Translations under genes and position numbers: made by a program
The notes under the pieces: model-generated
Told to the model about the DNA's origin: nothing
The model's input: the letters and a program-made list of their open reading frames with translations, nothing else
Databases searched by the model: none
Source: Allolobophora icterica
Lineage: Eukaryota > Annelida > Clitellata > Crassiclitellata > Lumbricidae
NCBI GenBank assembly: GCA_963556255.1
Contig: OY744615.1
Span: forward strand, 47,735,900-47,799,899
Length of the DNA stretch: 64,000 bases
Direction of reading: 5' to 3'
Shown here: positions 33,035-44,214 of the stretch, piece after piece
How the letters are laid out: each line of letters begins with the position of its first letter
Position numbering within the stretch: the first letter of the stretch is position 1

Positions 33035-33228
33035 ATATCCTAGCCACAGCCAACTCAGCTATGTTGAGTACACTGACCGTATACACTGTCGGTGGGAAGA
33101 TGAGACGGTGACGGAGAAGACTGGCCACCCGCCGTCATATGCCGAGGCTAAGAAAATGAAGTCGCTAACACTTCATACCCATGGCTGCCTCAGGGCTAGC
33201 TTAAGGGACTGCTAAAAAAAAGGTACAT
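33035..33228 (+). mobile_element. SINE family C, 5'-truncated copy
   Basis: It starts within the body at GCCAACTCAGCTATGTTGAG and continues through GTATACACTGTCGGTGGGAA, GTCATATGCCGAGGCTAAG and CATGGCTGCCTCAGGGCTAG. The tRNA-like head is missing. Confidence 0.8.
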
Positions 33229-33272
33229 AAGTGTGTGTGCGTGCGTGCGTGCGTGCGTGCGTGTGTGTGTGT
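33229..33272 (+). repeat. (GTGC)n/(GT)n microsatellite
   Basis: A short run right behind the SINE-C end. It may have started from that tail. Confidence 0.85.
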
Positions 33273-33354
33273 GCCGGCAACTCGCATTGCATGGTCTAAC
33301 TAGATGCGAGCATTTGACATTACAACCTGCTTAGCAGCAGAATCGTCCGATAGC

Positions 33355-33545
33355 TTTTATAATGAAAAATTATTATTAATAATTAATAATAATTATTAAT
33401 CTTATCATTATTAATAATGATATATATTTATATTTATCATAAAAATAATTATCAATAAAGATATATATAATTATATATTTATCATAAATATAATCATTAA
33501 TAATGATATGCATATATTTATCATAAAAAATAATTATTAACAACT
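33355..33545. other. Very AT-rich stretch with TTATTAATAAT and ATTTATCATAAA repeats
   Basis: TATTTATCATAAA-type units recur at about 33430, 33477 and 33510. There is no coding potential. Confidence 0.7.
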
Positions 33546-33954
33546 CTTCCCGTCTCTGCTACAGTTGTGGAAACGCAAACTGGGTTTTTCACTCTACCAA
33601 TTTCATACAAGAACGTTCTCTTTGAACACCTTTAAAACGTTGTTAACTGATGCTATAATAATAATTTTATTATAAAGCATGGACATGATAGCTCAGTGTT
33701 CAGGCGTTCATGTAGACACATTTAAAGTGGGTAATAATTATTATTAATCAATGGTATTTACGCATGCAATATTGTTGGCAACTGTTAGGGTGCTCTGATT
33801 AGACACCTTTAACCCCTTTGCAACTGATACTATATAGGTATCAGACAAGGTAGTCAGTTGGCTGGAGCTTTCCATTTAGACACCTGTAAAACGCTGCTCA
33901 CTGAAGCTATATAGGACACGGGACAACGTAAGCTATGGTAACTGCGATTCATTC

Positions 33955-34360
33955 ATGATATTATGATTGTAGTGGTAGATATTGCCATAAGATCTCATTG
34001 AACTGAGGAATAAGAAATGATCAATTAAACATTTCAAAAATAAAATAAGAATATAATGTCATAATTATAATTATATGTACTGTGCATCTGAAGTTGTTTA
34101 AATATTTCTTGCGAATGACAATAGTTGCGAAGTGCTTTTTAATTTGCATCAAAACATTTTACAGCTATGTAAATTATAAATAACATTACATATATTGCTT
34201 TAAATGATGTGACATTATTGATATTGTAAGTTTATGTTTGACACCTTTAAATGGTGTCATTCGGACACTATAAGTTTATCGTTTTCTGTCAATTGCATTT
34301 CTGATTTGTCGTCAACGGCCATTGATGTCATAAGGCGACGTTGAACTGCGGATTAATAAT
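33955..34360. repeat. Dispersed repeat family G, copy 2
   Basis: Nearly identical to 12355-12765, including the near-palindrome GACACCTTTAAATGGTGTC (34240-34258). Confidence 0.88.
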
Positions 34361-34399
34361 AAAAAAGCTATGGTAACTGCGATTCTACCGGGAATAATA

Positions 34400-34765
34400 A
34401 ATAACAATTGTTTAAGAATTACAAAATAGAAGATTCTGTAATATCTTAACAATGATTATAACTATGATTAGAATTACACAAAATTAATTGTGCATTTGTG
34501 GCCGAAGTTTTTATGCTTTTATTATTTTAGTGTGGGACAGTTACTGAGGAATATTGTTCAATTTGCCTCAAACCATTTTATCAAAATATGTATATCATAG
34601 TTACTGCCACCTGTATCGGTTTTGAATATTAATGACATTGTAATGCTCTGTTTTTAATCGTTTCTTTCGGACGCAATAAGTTTCTTGTTTTCTTTACATT
34701 GTATACATTTTTAAATTGTTGTCAACGGCCTTTGATGTCACAAGACGACGTTCAACTTTGAAATA
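34400..34765. repeat. Dispersed repeat family G, diverged copy 3
   Basis: The shared order is TTGTGCATTTGTGGCCGAAG-like, TTGCCTCAAACCATTTTA and then TTGTTGTCAACGGCCTTTGA. It has diverged more than copies 1 and 2. Confidence 0.6.
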
Positions 34766-35502
34766 ATAAGTGTAAAGCAAATGGTGAAGATCGCTCCTTT
34801 TAGACACCTTTAAAACTGAAAATTAATGGATTCTATGTAGACATAGGCCATGGTACACGAAAATTTAGAGCGCTCTCCATAGACACCTTTAAAACGGAGT
34901 CAACAGATGCTATATAGGCACGGGACACGCCAATTGATCACTCTGAACTTAATTTGACCTCACGAATACGCTGGTGCCATGCGTTAAACTTTAAAGTAGC
35001 GTCATAGGATTTGAGTTAGATTTCCTGGGTGCGTCGTACGGACTGAGGAAGACGAGGATCTGAGAAAAGACCAGGACAAAAGGGTCAGACAAAGGCTTTA
35101 TAAATGTCCAAATAGAATACAATTCACGGTAGCCGATCGGATGGAGCACTCGATTTAGACACTTTTGAAACGGCATCAACAGATGGTATTATGTCGGATA
35201 CGCTACCCGATTGGTTAGAGTTTCATTGTAGCCATAAAATGTCATTAAACTCTGGATTCATCCGTCCACGTTGGTTACAACGCTCACTTTAGACACCTTC
35301 GAAAAGTTGTCAATTGAACCTATATGAGCACATGACACAAATGACAATTTGTCAGAACGTCTTCATTAGACACCCTTAAAAGTGAGATAACCAATTCAAT
35401 ATAAGCAGAGCACCCGCGTGGTTAGTTATTACCTTTTGCGCATGAGCTAGTTGGCTTTAAGTCTGATAACTCCGAAACTGACCGGATAGTTCAGAAAACT
35501 GC

Positions 35503-35826
<324 letters not shown>

Positions 35827-36175
35827 AGCAGATTTATATAGCACCCCTTCAAGATTGCTTACTCAGGAGCACTCCCAGTCCAACCACGCCTCTTTAGCGC
35901 CTCTACAGTTACACCCATTGGGCTCTACGTAAATACTCTTATCCTAATTGTCCATTACAGTCCACTCTTCGTCTGGGCTAATTGAATTCCCACGGTCTGA
36001 CCACCCTGCCAGGGTTCCGATTGGCGTTAACCGGTCACCCTCTCTCGTCCCTATCTCCCCGCTCAGGCATCCTTCCATTTCCAGCATCTCTTCTGAATGG
36101 TCTGTGCAAGTGGCTGATACGGAGGCTGGTCGACGAAGAGGAATTAATACATCTTTTATCGCTCTCGTCGTAAAC
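35827..36175 (-). mobile_element. LINE/SINE remnant with L2-like 3' end
   Basis: The complement ends GGGGTGCTATATAAATCTGC and then runs into (AAT)n. GGGAGTGCTCCTGAGTAAGC stands where the L2 has GGAGCGCCTCTGAGTAGT. The 5' part is unidentified. Confidence 0.6.
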
Positions 36176-36426
36176 TTTTGCGTCTGGCTTCATCTTCATC
36201 CCCTCCCCTACTTTAGCCTCATCCACTTTGAGGATTCTTATCCTCCTCCACTTTCTTCTTTGCTCCTGCTGACCTTCTCTTAACATCCACATAATGGTCT
36301 CTCTGTCTCTGTCTCTCTGTCTCTGTCTCTGTCTGTCTTTCTGTTTGTCTGTTTCTTGTCTTCCTTCCTCCCTTTCTTTTCTGCATTCGTCCGCCCGTAC
36401 ATCACTATGCCATACCATGTCATTCA

Positions 36427-36503
36427 ATACAAAACTATACAATACCATACTATACTATACTATACTATACTATACTATACTATACTATACTATACTATAC
36501 TAT
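36427..36503 (+). repeat. (ACTAT)n microsatellite, left of the L2 insertion
   Basis: A pentanucleotide array in the same unit and phase family as 37596-37690 on the other side of the L2 element. Confidence 0.95.
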
Positions 36504-37595
36504 ATATCTGTGGTCTTTGGATCACAACGTACTCCTTGGGTCACTACCTCCTATGGTCTCCCCCAAGGCTCTGTTCTTGCTCCTCTGCTCTTTATCCTAT
36601 ACACTTCTGACCTTGGGGGGATTTTCCAGCAGTATGGGGTTTCGTCTCATCAGTATGCTGATGACACCCAGTCTCTAATTCATGGTCCAGCCTCTTCTGC
36701 TGTCCAAATGGTCGAACGCATCTTAGCAGCAGCCTCTGCTCTGGATTCTTGGCTTTCCTCTAATCGCTTGCGGCTGAACCCCGACAAGACTCAGTTTATC
36801 TGGCTCGGTGGTCGCCTCCAACTCAGCAAGATTGATTTTGAATCTCTACATCTTAGGTTTCCCCTCATTCAATTCTCCTGCTCTGTTCGTGACTTGGGGA
36901 TTGTCCTTGACCCTACCCTCTCCTTTACTGATCAAGTTAACCTTGTATCCAGATCTTGCTTTTATCATCTACGCCAGCTCCGTTCCATCCGCAAGTCTCT
37001 TTCATTTCATGCTGTTACTACTCTGGTCCATGCTCTGATCTGCACTAGGGTAGACTTTGGCAATGCTGTGTACATTGGCCTTTCATCCTCCAATATGCAC
37101 AAACTCCAGACTATCCTTAATGCTGCTGCTCGGCTTATAGGTGACATTCCTAAGTTTGCCCACATTTCTGCCTTTATCCGTGATTCTCTCCACTGGCTCC
37201 CTGCTCAACAGCGAATTCAGTTTATAACCCTCACTCTCATGCGCAACTGCCTTACTGCCTCTGCTCCGTCTTACCTAATGAATTTTTGCATCCCAGTTTC
37301 TTCCTTGCCTGCGAGGGCTTCCTTGCGATCTTCGGCTCGCGGCCTTATGGTTGTCCCTCGCATGCGATCTTCCACGGCACAATCCAGAAGTTTCGCCTAT
37401 GTTGGCCCCTCTGCTTGGAACTGTCTCCCCTTGTTTCTCCGCCAAGAGCTTCTTGCCCTCTCCCCTCTCCAGTTTCGTAGACGCCTGAAAACTTTCCTTT
37501 TTGCCGGTGCCGGCATTGATGCGGGTTGAAAGCGCCGCTGATTTGAGTGGCGCTATATAAGTTTTCGGTTACAATTACAATTACAAAATTACAAT
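36504..37595 (+). CDS. L2-like reverse transcriptase inserted in (ACTAT)n
   Basis: The coding part is 36504-37529. It contains TSYGLPQGSVLAPLLFILYT (motif B), SSHQYADDTQSLIHG (catalytic YADD), SSNRLRLNPDKTQFIWLG, VRDLGIVLDPTLSF, ICTRVDFGNAVYIGL, FIRDSLHWLPAQQRIQF and YVGPSAWNCLPLFLRQEL near the end. Fingers and endonuclease are lost by 5' truncation. The 3' end has GGCGCTATATAAG followed by an ACAATT-type tail. The frame appears to open further left only because the pentanucleotide array happens to lack stops. Confidence 0.92.
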
Positions 37596-37860
37596 TACTA
37601 TACTATACTATACTATACTATACTATACTATACTATACTATACTATACTATACTATACTATACTATACTATACTATACTATACCATACCATACTATGCTA
37701 TACCATAAAATACTGTACTATACTATTATACTATACTGTACCATAAAATACTCTACTATCATACTATTATATTGCACTATACTGTACTATCCTATAGCAT
37801 ACAATACTGTGCTATACTATACTATAGCATACTATACTATACTAAAAAGTACAATACAAA
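37596..37860 (+). repeat. (ACTAT)n microsatellite, right of the L2, decaying to the right
   Basis: A pure array to about 37680, then increasingly mutated CATACTAT/TATACTGT words to about 37860. Confidence 0.93.
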
Positions 37861-37939
37861 ACAATCAATACAATTGCCCTCCTAACAAAGTTCAAAAGTA
37901 CACATTTGACGCCGGGGATCCATTAGGAGTCATAGGTAG

Positions 37940-38590
37940 ATAATGGAAGAGGTAGGTTTTCAGTTTAGAGCGACGAGTTTCCAACAGCAAAATCGTAATC
38001 GTAAAACTCGAAATTTTCGATGCGCTAACTTAGAAACTAAGCGCAGGGAACCAGTTTATTCACGAGCGTTGCTGCGTCGTGTCAGACAGGTTGTCCAGAG
38101 ATCTCGAGTAAAGATCCAAGACCGTTTGCCAGATAGACCAGCGAGAGGACGAGGAGGAGGAGGAGGACGAGGAGGAGGACGAGGAGGACGAGGACGAGGA
38201 GGACGACGAGGAGGACGAAGAGGAGGACGAGGGCGAGGAGGACGAGGACGAGGAGGACGAGGACGAGGAGGACGAGGACGAGGACGAGGACGAGGAGAAC
38301 GAGGAGGAGGACGAGAAGGAGGACGAGGAGGACGAGTAGGACGAGGAGGACGAGTAGGACGAGGAGGACGAGGACGATGAGGACGAAGAGGAGGAGGACG
38401 AGGAGGACGAGGAGGAGGACGAGGACGAGGAGGACGAGGACGAGGAGGAGGAGGAGGAGGCAGAAACTGCTGAGACGGTTTCTGACCGGAACGAGAAGGA
38501 TTGAAAGGCGGAGGACAATATGGATCTGATCATGAATTGTTTAAAAGAGGAAAGATTTTAATCAGGAGTGAAAAGCCTGAGGGGTGATAG
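37940..38590. repeat. Dispersed repeat family H, copy 2, with GGA/GAC minisatellite
   Basis: The left flank (AACTAAGCGCAGGGAACCAG) and the right flank (GGATTGAAAGGCGGAGGAC, GAAAAGCCTGAGG) match 25690-25970. Between them 38145-38465 is a purine array of GGA and GAC units. Open frames in it (Arg/Gly or Ser-rich) are products of the repeat. Confidence 0.8.
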
Positions 38591-38800
38591 AGGAGCCTGA
38601 GAGATGATAGAGGAGTCTGAGGAGTAACAGAGGAGTCTGAGGGATGATAGAGGAGTCTGAGGGATAAAAGAGAAGTCTGAGGGGTGATAGAGGAGTCTGG
38701 GGGTGATAGAGTCGTCTGAGAGATAATAGAGAAGTCTGAGGGGTGATAGCGGAGTATGAGGGATGATAGAGGAGTCAGAGGGATGATAGAGGAGTCTCAG
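38558..38800 (+). repeat. Minisatellite, about 20-22 bp unit
   Basis: GGGATGATAGAGGAGTCTGA-like units repeat about eleven times with small length changes. Confidence 0.9.
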
Positions 38801-38849
38801 GTACAGTCGCCAAGAGCGCACCACTTGCAATCGCTATCAAGTCTTCCAT

Positions 38850-39026
38850 TTAAAGCAGAGAGCACTCCTCGACCCATTCCTCCTCTTTCCCTCTTACCCT
38901 CCCCCTTCTCTCTCGCTTTCTCCCTCGCTTACTTTCACACTCTCTCTTTCTCAAACACACACTCTCACTCACACGCAAACACACACACTCTCTCGTTTTC
39001 TCTCTCCGCACTCCTTTTCCAAACAC
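38850..39026. other. Pyrimidine-rich low-complexity sequence
   Basis: CTCTCTC and ACACACTC words; no gene. Confidence 0.7.
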
Positions 39027-39448
39027 CATACGCCCAGTGGCGTAGCTAGGATATTTTGCGCCCAGGGACGAACTATGAATTTGGCGCCCCTCCCCCCCCC
39101 CCCCGTTTACTATTTCACATTTTCCACATAATCGAATGGCAATTTTAATTTTTTTTAATGAAATAAAATATGAAAATACAGACAGTACATGCATGTTTCC
39201 CCTTAGTGCTCAATGGGGCGCCAAAATCATACCTAAGAACTTATTTGTAAGTAATGAGGATATAATTTGATATATTTGGGGCGCTAAAATTAAATCTTAT
39301 GCATTCATTTGTGATAAATTAGTTAAAACTGCATCAAAATTAAGAGTAAAATAATTTATCTTAACCCTCATTTTGGCGCCCCCTTCCCTTGGCGCCCGGG
39401 GACACATGTCCCCCCCTGCCCCCCCCTAGCTACGCCACTGCATACGCC
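39027..39448. mobile_element. hAT-type MITE with intact TSD
   Basis: The element at 39035-39440 (406 bp) has perfect inverted termini CAGTGGCGTAGCTAGG and CCTAGCTACGCCACTG and a perfect 8-bp duplication CATACGCC (39027-39034 and 39441-39448). The interior is rich in GGCGCC and poly-C near both ends and encodes nothing. Mobilisation needs a transposase from elsewhere. Confidence 0.95.
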
Positions 39449-39654
39449 GTATTATACACAAACATTTTTATTTACAATACAACTGTAATTCGATAGAGAT
39501 GCCCTCCTTAGAGACTTCAGAAGTGTGTACTGAGGCCGAGCAGAAGGAAACATTAGGAACCGTAAACAGATTGGAAGAGGGAAGTTTTCGGTTAAGGGCG
39601 AAGAATGGATTGCGAAGATGAAGAGGTAGAGTTCCAGCTGGAGGAAGAAGTTCT

Positions 39655-39678
39655 CATTCCTCCCTCCCTCTGTCTCTG

Positions 39679-39709
<31 letters not shown>

Positions 39710-40060
39710 TTGCCTCTCTTTCTGTCACTCTGTCTCTCTATATATATCTCTCTGTCTCTCTCTCTATCTCTCTGCCTCTGTCTCTCTCACTATCCCTGTA
39801 TATATGTCTCGCTCTCTCTTTCTCTTTCTCTTTCTATCTCTGTTTATGTATCTCTATCTATCTATTCACGTATCTGTCTATCTCTTTCCCTCTCTATATC
39901 TTTCTCTCTGTCTCTGTCTCTCTGACTTCCTCTCTGTCTCTGTCTTTGTCTCGCTCTATCTTTCACTTTCTGTCTCTCTGTCTCTCTTTGTATCTATCTC
40001 TCTGTATTTCTGTCTGACTGTCTCTGTGTCTCTCGGTGTCCCTCGCGTTCTTTTCTTCTC
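39655..40060 (+). repeat. (TCTCTG)n-like pyrimidine array
   Basis: CTCTGTCT words with scattered ATAT and CACT changes over 400 bp. There is no gene despite open frames. Confidence 0.9.
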
Positions 40061-40300
40061 AACCCTCTTTGTCTCATCGCATTGCCATCGTCTTCGACCC
40101 CTCCTCCTCAGATCGCATTTCCTTCTCCCATTATTCTCCTGACGTTTACATTAACCTCTCGCCTTCCTTCCCTCCTATCATGACGCCCCATCAGAGACTC
40201 CAGCCACGTATCCCCGACCCTTTCCACAGCCTTCCCTTCCACCCTATCGGATTTCTCCCTTCCGGGGGTGCGAGAAACTCTAGCGCTTATCGTGCTGTAT
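40061..40300. other. No gene recognised; C/T-rich
   Basis: It is non-repetitive, C-rich sequence between a microsatellite and SINE-C. It may be decayed LINE coding sequence, but no motif is secure. Confidence 0.4.
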
Positions 40301-40302
40301 AG

Positions 40303-40555
40303 TCTAGTGGTTGGCGCTCTGAACTGTCAATCGAGAGGTCGGGGGTTCAAATCCCCGCCAGAGCAGAAATTTGTTTAGAGATCTCTGCTCCACCTCCAGC
40401 CCTAGCCAACTCAGCTGTAATGAGTACACTGACCGTACACTGTCGGTTGGAAAGTCAGACGGCGAGTGAGAGGACTGGCCATCCGACCTCATATGCCGAG
40501 GCTGAGAAAATCCAAGCGCTACCACTTCATACTCATGGTTGTCCTTGTGGTTAGA
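40303..40555 (+). mobile_element. SINE family C, complete copy
   Basis: The head TAGTCTAGTGGTTGGCGCTC (box A) and GGGGGTTCAAATCCCCGCC (box B) are well kept. The body GAGTACACTGACCGTACACT and TCATATGCCGAGGCTGAGAA and the GGTTGTCCTTGTGGTTAGAT end follow. Confidence 0.88.
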
Positions 40556-40559
40556 TCCT

Positions 40560-41640
40560 TATTCCATCGTACCAAATACCGCTGATGTCAATTGAAAGAA
40601 AACCCTGGCCGACATTCACGGAGTTCGTTTGCTACTCTGACTTATAAGAGGACGGTAATGCTTAAAAAGGTGTCGAAAACACTGCACGCCTACTTTTATT
40701 TATCTGATGAGTTGTGTTTTTAAAAAGGTGTGTAAGGGACCGCTCCTCATATTATCATGCTGTATGACTGTTAGGAGTGATTATTTGGTGTATGACAATA
40801 CTGTGTCATAGCAGAGAATCGGATCGAACACAACTGTTGATGGTGCGGCCAATCCTCGGAACGAGGACGGTTGAACACAAAACAAGACAAGACATGTGCT
40901 AACACTTAAAGCACATTGTTTCCATTGTTTAGTAACACATTTAGACGGTTATAACCGTTGACTCTCGATCATTGTTAGACCATAAAATATGGAACAGACG
41001 GGTAATGTGCAACGACGGTTAGCTGCTGTTTTACGACGCTGCGTTATAACAAAGATAATTAGCGTCGCTCTCTTTTTCCTCCAGACTTGGGACTGGCACT
41101 ACCACAGGTAGCGAGAGGCGCTTTATAAATTTCTAGATACAATACAATACAATACAAAAAGTAAGAGGCGGAGTTTCCTCCTTCTCTCAGTTAAAAGTTG
41201 TGTGTGATTATTTCGAACATTATATACTATAATACCGTCTAAGCTTCAGAGTTTTGCGATTTCTTTTACTTATAAGCTGAATGATCACCATAAAAGAGGT
41301 GTGTAATTACTTCGAAGAGATTAATTTTTGGATTAATTTAATGATGCAGTAAGCTGGGAGTTTCTCAGATTTCTTTCAGTTATAAGGTGAACTTTAAGTT
41401 AAAACAGGTGTGTAATTATTTCGAAGAGCAGTTCTCGCTGTTCGTATGGCACAATGCAGCTCATAGAAAAGTGTTGGTTGGTAAGTTGCTGTTTAACGAT
41501 GCTCTCTTAGAACAAAGACGATTAACGTCGACCTCCTCCTTTCTCCATGCTTCGAACTGGCATTGTCAGCTTACGAGGAGTCACGGAATCAGTAATCGGT
41601 TGGATGGATGGATCCAGGGTTTAACGACATTCTGCTTGTG
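40560..41640. repeat. Dispersed modules, no gene
   Basis: It contains GGTGTGTAAG-type words (40680, 40728) and module M copies at 41015-41110 and 41475-41590. An L2-type tail is near 41117 (AGAGGCGCTTTATAAATTTC), and GAGGTGTGTAATTA words are near 41300 and 41405. The first part resembles 43560-43870, so the area may share a duplication with it. Confidence 0.6.
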
Positions 41641-41816
41641 AGTTTATTTTCTTTCTTTCGTTGTTCTTTGCTTCTTTTGCTTCCTCTTGATTGTTCTTGG
41701 TGATCTTCCAGTTTCCGTTTGCATGTGGATTTTCTTGCTTTTGAATTTTACTGCATTTTCTGTTGTTCTCTGCTTCTTCTGGATATTCTTATTCTCAAAA
41801 CAAGTTTCGTAACTTC

Positions 41817-42290
41817 GTCAGAGCTGACCCTTCCGGCCAGAAGTCGTCGGCTGGATTGCACGGATTTACACTGATTTCCCGGAAAAAGGACCAGTTCTTC
41901 CTTCGCCAGAAACCTCGGCCAACCGGTTCCCTCCGTCAGTCGAACGTCACTCCGACTTCAGTCTCGTTTTCTTTCTATTTCTCTTTGTCTTCTGCATTGT
42001 TTTTGTTCTCAGTTTCGTCTGTAATTTCTTGTTGTTGTCAATGTAAATTTGAGCCTTCGTCAGAATTGTCCCTCCCAGACAGAAACCATCGACTGGCAAG
42101 GGTTTACACTGTTTTCCGGAAGAGTCACCAGCTCTTCCTTCGCCAGAAAATCCTCCTCCAACCAATTCCTACGTCAGTTGAGTGTCACTCCAACTTCAGC
42201 CGCGTTTTTCCTCCTATTCTTGTTTCTGTTTTTCTCCTGTGTTTCGTTTTATTCTTGTCGATGTTTATTTCTTCCGTCGGTGTTAATTCT
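41817..42290 (+). repeat. Tandem duplication, two units of about 235 bp
   Basis: Both units run CGTCAGA..TG.CCCT.CC.G.CAGA, TTTACACTG.TTTCC.G, TCTTCCTTCGCCAGAAA, CGTCAGT and CACTCC.ACTTCAG, starting at about 41817 and 42056. Unit similarity is moderate. The reading frame is not obviously preserved. Confidence 0.8.
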
Positions 42291-42356
42291 TGTCGATCTC
42301 CCTCGCCAGTCAGCCTCAGCATTCCACGACCAGTTCAACACCTATACCACTGTCTG

Positions 42357-42357
<1 letters not shown>

Positions 42358-42444
<87 letters not shown>
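42358..42444 (+). repeat. (TC)n microsatellite
   Basis: An uninterrupted dinucleotide run of about 87 bp. Confidence 0.97.
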
Positions 42445-42448
<4 letters not shown>

Positions 42449-42479
42449 CTGGTCTTAACCGTTGACTGTTAACTAATGT

Positions 42480-42935
42480 TGAGCTGCACCAAACTATACA
42501 ATCTAGGCGAATAAATAATTGACTATATGGCGTCGGTTTAAACCGTTTCGAAGGTGTCTAAAATTCACTCAGTCGGGCGGGCTCTTTCCAGAGTTTTAAA
42601 ACTAGAGCTTGCATACTTACTTGATCGTGCAAGATTGCGGTCATTGGGTTGAGATCATATAGCGACAGTTTCTTAACTGTGCCGAGCACGATTATTACAG
42701 GACCATCATTACATTACTTGTGGAGCGCCACCTAACGACTAATCAACCTTTCGTTATGGTTTAAGCCACTGTTAAACAGTGGCTAAATCATAATGACAGG
42801 TTGATTATATATTGTCCGACCTTTATCCCGAAATTAGTCTGTTATGGAAATTAACCTTTGACGCTTTAATTACACGCTTCAAGGAGAAAGTTAATTAAAC
42901 TTCTAGGCCTATATCTTCTCTCGTTGATGAGGACA
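42480..42935. other. No gene recognised
   Basis: One short-module copy (TTTCGAAGGTGTCTAAAAT at 42548) and a local inverted repeat near 42760-42795 (GGTTTAAGCCACTGTTAAAC / CAGTGGCTAAATC) are the only structures seen. Confidence 0.5.
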
Positions 42936-42937
42936 AT

Positions 42938-43135
42938 CAAGAGCGCCAAAGAAGATGGATTGGCCATATAATGAGAGGAAATTCCTTGCTACGATATAAT
43001 ATCGAGGGTAGAATGGAAGGGAAAAAGACAAGAGGAAGACCAAGAACTATGGTCCTAGACTGGATAATGAAGAAGGACGGCTACAGAAAGATGAAAGAAG
43101 AGGCTCAACGCCGAGAAGAATGGCACCGTTAGATA
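42938..43135 (+). pseudogene. RTE-like LINE C-terminal fragment
   Basis: One frame reads RRWIGHIMRGNSLLRYNIEG and then GKKTRGRPRTMVLDWIMKK, the FGHVMR / RGRPR block of RTE-like proteins, ending in EEWHR and a stop. Everything upstream is lost. Confidence 0.78.
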
Positions 43136-43274
43136 TAGGAACCTGCCTGAGGGTAGAGATCCGAAAAAGATCTTCTCTCGTCAAAACCACAACGAAATAA
43201 CGCCATTTGAAATATACGAAATAATAGTTTTAAGAATATCGTCTGTAAATTATAAAAATCATTAATTAGTCATG

Positions 43275-43560
43275 AAACCTTGATAGTGTAGTGGTTCGCG
43301 TGATGGACCGTCGTTCGAAAGGTCGGGGGTTCAAATCCTGATCAGGGCAGAAATGCGATTCGAGATTTCTGCTTCACCTTCGCATCCTAGCCAACTGGCC
43401 CAACTCAACTACACTGAGAACACCGACTGTATACACTGTCGGTGGGAACATGAGACGGCGAGGGAGAGGACAGGTCACCTGACCTCATATGCCGAGGCTG
43501 AGAAATGAAGACGCTAATACTTCAAACTCATGATTGTCTTTGTGGTTAGATGGACTCCAT
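43275..43560 (+). mobile_element. SINE family C, complete copy
   Basis: The head GATAGTGTAGTGGTTCGCGT and box B GGGGGTTCAAATCCTGATC are followed by the body TATACACTGTCGGTGGGAAC and CCTCATATGCCGAGGCTGAG. The downstream sequence resembles that after the copy at 40303-40555. Confidence 0.88.
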
Positions 43561-43659
43561 ATTTTAATGCATTAAAGACCGTTGATGCCAAATCGATCAG
43601 TTGTAACCATTTGATTCAATATCCATGTTTGCTACTTCTACTTAATGGAAGATAGTAGT

Positions 43660-43770
43660 AGTAGTAGTTTCAGTTTAACGACGCTGTGTCATAACAAAGA
43701 TGATTAGCGTCGCCCTCCTCCTTTATCCAGGCTTGGGACTGGCACTGTCAGAGTACTAACAGTGGCGGAG
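43660..43770 (+). repeat. Dispersed module M, near-consensus copy
   Basis: CAGTTTAACGACGCTGTGTC and AACAAAGATGATTAGCGTCG, then TTTATCCAGGCTTGGGACTG. This is one of the best-preserved copies. Confidence 0.85.
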
Positions 43771-43943
43771 TTTTAATGGAAGATCTTAAAGATACTTTTA
43801 TTTATAAGACGATTGCCTCACTTTATACAGGTGTGCAAGAGACCGCTCACTTATTATCATGTTGTAGGACTGACGGGGTTGATTATATGCAGTCTTGTTG
43901 TCCTCGAGACCAACGTCTTGGTCTCGAGTGCGCTCGAGTTCGT

Positions 43944-44085
43944 TTTTAAAAGTCTTGGTCTTGGTCTTGGTCTTGAGGTTCAAGGTCTTGGTCTTGGTCT
44001 TGAGGTTCAAGGTCTTGGTCTTGGTCTTGGTCTTGAGGTTCAAGGTCTTGGTCTTGGTCTTGAGGTTTAAGGTCTTGATAACAAG
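43944..44085 (+). repeat. GGTCTT-based minisatellite with a higher-order unit
   Basis: GGTCTT hexamers are grouped in twos or threes and separated by GAGGTTCAA, giving four higher-order blocks. Confidence 0.93.
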
Positions 44086-44094
44086 ACTGATTAT

Positions 44095-44210
44095 ATGCCG
44101 TATAACGACACTGTGTCATAAAAAGATAATTAGCGTCGCCCTCCTCCTTTATCCAGGCTAGGGACAGGCATTACCACAGCTAAGAGTAGTGGCGGAGTTT
44201 AAAGTCCAGA
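44095..44210 (+). repeat. Dispersed module M copy
   Basis: TATAACGACACTGTGTCAT and AATTAGCGTCGCCCTCCTCC, then ATCCAGGCTAGGGACAGGC. Confidence 0.8.
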
Positions 44211-44214
44211 GGGT

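Larger units (their letters stand above)
33615..35410. repeat. Cluster of seven or more copies of the short GACACC module
   Basis: TTAGACACCTTTAAAA or close variants occur near 33630, 33800, 33878, 34800, 34890, 35155, 35295 and 35370. Many are followed 15-25 bp later by GCTATATAGG-like words and preceded by GGTTAGAG/GAGCGCTC-like words. Two copies of family G lie inside. Confidence 0.7.

Noticed and set aside
36294..36503. N-terminal extension of the L2 protein
   Set aside because: The frame is open only because it crosses a TCTCTG run and the (ACTAT)n array; LINE homology starts at about 36504.
37943..38533. RGG-rich RNA-binding protein or poly-Ser protein
   Set aside because: Purine minisatellite inside a dispersed repeat; both strands are open because the unit lacks stop codons.
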